Assembly (NCBI GenBank): GCA_900470155.1
Contig: UBZT01000003.1
Span: 186,001-250,000 of the forward strand
Source of the DNA: Hyphomicrobiales bacterium
Lineage (GTDB): Bacteria > Pseudomonadota > Alphaproteobacteria > Rhizobiales > Rhizobiaceae
DNA length: 64,000 nt
Reading direction: 5' to 3'
Made by a program: the position numbers and the translations under genes. Positions 63,357 through 64,000 of this stretch are shown in pieces (within the stretch, counting starts at the first letter, position 1; every line of letters starts with the position of its first letter). The notes under the pieces are model-generated. The model was not told the DNA's origin. It saw only the letters and a list, made by a program, of their open reading frames with translations, and did not search any database.

Positions 63357-63998
63357 TTACTTGGAGACATCCGCTCCGAAATATTTCTGGGAAATCGCGT
63401 TGTAGGTACCGTCCGCCTTGATGTCGCTCAGCGCTTTGTTGATCGCGGCCTGAAGTTCCGTTTCTCCCTTGCGCAAAATGATGCCGGAATGGTCAGCATC
63501 AGCCTGTTCTGCCGCAATTTTCACCGGGGCTTCAGGCTTATGCTTTTTGAAGTCGAGGAAGGAGAGGCTGTCATTGATCGTCGCATCGGCGCGCCCGGTG
63601 AGCACCAGTTGAATCGATTGGTCAAAGCCGTCAGTGCCGACGAGTTCTGCGCCGGACTGTTGCGCGAGCTTGCCGAAATTGCTGGAAAGCGACTGTGCTG
63701 CCGTCTTGCCGTTCAGATCGGCGAATGACGTAATGTCGTTATTATCAGCCTTGACGATCAGCACCGCCTTGGAGGCGATGTAAGGTTCGGAGAAGTCATA
63801 CTTCTTCTGCCGCTCTTCGGTAATGCCGACCTGGTTGATGACCACGTCGTAGCGCTTCGCGTCAAGACCGGCGATCAGGCCGTCCCATTTTCCTTCGAGA
63901 AATTCTGCGGTCACGCCAAGTTTTGCGGCGACGGCTCTGCCGATCTCGACATCGAATCCGACCAGCGCGCCAGACGTGTCATGAAACGTAAATGGCGC
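63357..63998 (-). CDS. Amino-acid ABC transporter substrate-binding protein, 5' end outside window
   Basis: The frame is open to the right edge; translation from the edge reads APFTFHDTSGALVGFDVEIG, the family 3 solute-binding start, so the signal peptide and first residues lie outside. The visible 213 residues include GKWDGLIAGLDAKRYDVVINQVG-type core, DFSEPYIASKAVL and the C-terminal DGTYNAISQKYFG. It binds a polar amino acid for the permease and ATPase that follow. An internal GTG at 63914 is not the start. Confidence 0.92.
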   Translation of the reverse strand, partial: APFTFHDTSGALVGFDVEIGRAVAAKLGVTAEFLEGKWDGLIAGLDAKRYDVVINQVGITEERQKKYDFSEPYIASKAVLIVKADNNDITSFADLNGKTAAQSLSSNFGKLAQQSGAELVGTDGFDQSIQLVLTGRADATINDSLSFLDFKKHKPEAPVKIAAEQADADHSGIILRKGETELQAAINKALSDIKADGTYNAISQKYFGADVSK

Positions 63999-64000
63999 AT

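Noticed and set aside
1..64000. tRNA, rRNA, integrase or insertion-sequence signs
   Set aside because: No cloverleaf-like sequence, transposase or integrase frame or target-site duplication was seen on reading the gaps.

Overview
The window looks like a chromosome or chromid segment of an alphaproteobacterium of the order Hyphomicrobiales, probably Rhizobiaceae-like. The support is the gene content: a glnT-glxBCD cluster, PrsD/PrsE-like type I secretion, several CUT1-type ABC operons with their regulators, and a canonical coxMSLDEFG cluster. The sequence is GC-rich throughout and densely coded. I see no tRNA, rRNA, CRISPR, insertion sequence or phage gene. Both edges cut genes (mnhB on the left, an amino-acid binding protein on the right).

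Layout. 1-3923 (+): end of an Mrp-type cation/proton antiporter operon, mnhB-mnhC followed by a 1032-residue protein that fuses two NuoL/M/N-like antiporter modules. 3965-5101 (-): lipoprotein alpha/beta hydrolase. 5736-9934 (+): two-gene RND efflux pump. 10174-13421 (+): DUF1269 protein, AraC-type regulator, M19 dipeptidase. 13497-18626 (-): XRE-cupin regulator, glxB, glxC, glxD and glnT, the split glutamate-synthase-like / N-methylglutamate-synthase-like set. 18919-25734 (-): long ArsR-like regulator, GH51 arabinofuranosidase and a CUT1 sugar ABC transporter ending in a strong terminator. 25983-40981 (-): a type I secretion locus made of a 3137-residue secreted protein with two animal-type haem peroxidase domains, an ABC exporter, a second RTX protein and the HlyD-type adaptor. 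41279-43415: histidine kinase and LuxR-type response regulator, convergent and overlapping.

44129-52946 (+): MHYT-LytTR regulator, then coxM, coxS, coxL, coxD, coxE, coxF and coxG. This is an aerobic form I Mo-Cu carbon monoxide dehydrogenase. The CoxL active-site loop is AYRCSFR with Cys388 and Glu763, so the host can probably oxidise CO as an energy supplement. 53204-61736: LacI-type repressor divergent from a seven-gene operon (binding protein, two permeases, a 62-residue membrane protein, two different ATPases, dihydroxyacetone-kinase family enzyme); two identical 16-bp palindromes lie between them. 61813-63998 (-): polar amino-acid ABC transporter.

How the genes work together. Most of the window is nutrient scavenging: arabinosides, a short ketose or polyol, amino acids, possibly methylated amines, and CO. 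Regulators sit beside their targets, and several perfect or near-perfect inverted or direct repeats in the intergenic gaps are good operator candidates. The least ordinary block is the peroxidase/RTX secretion locus with its neighbouring two-component pair.
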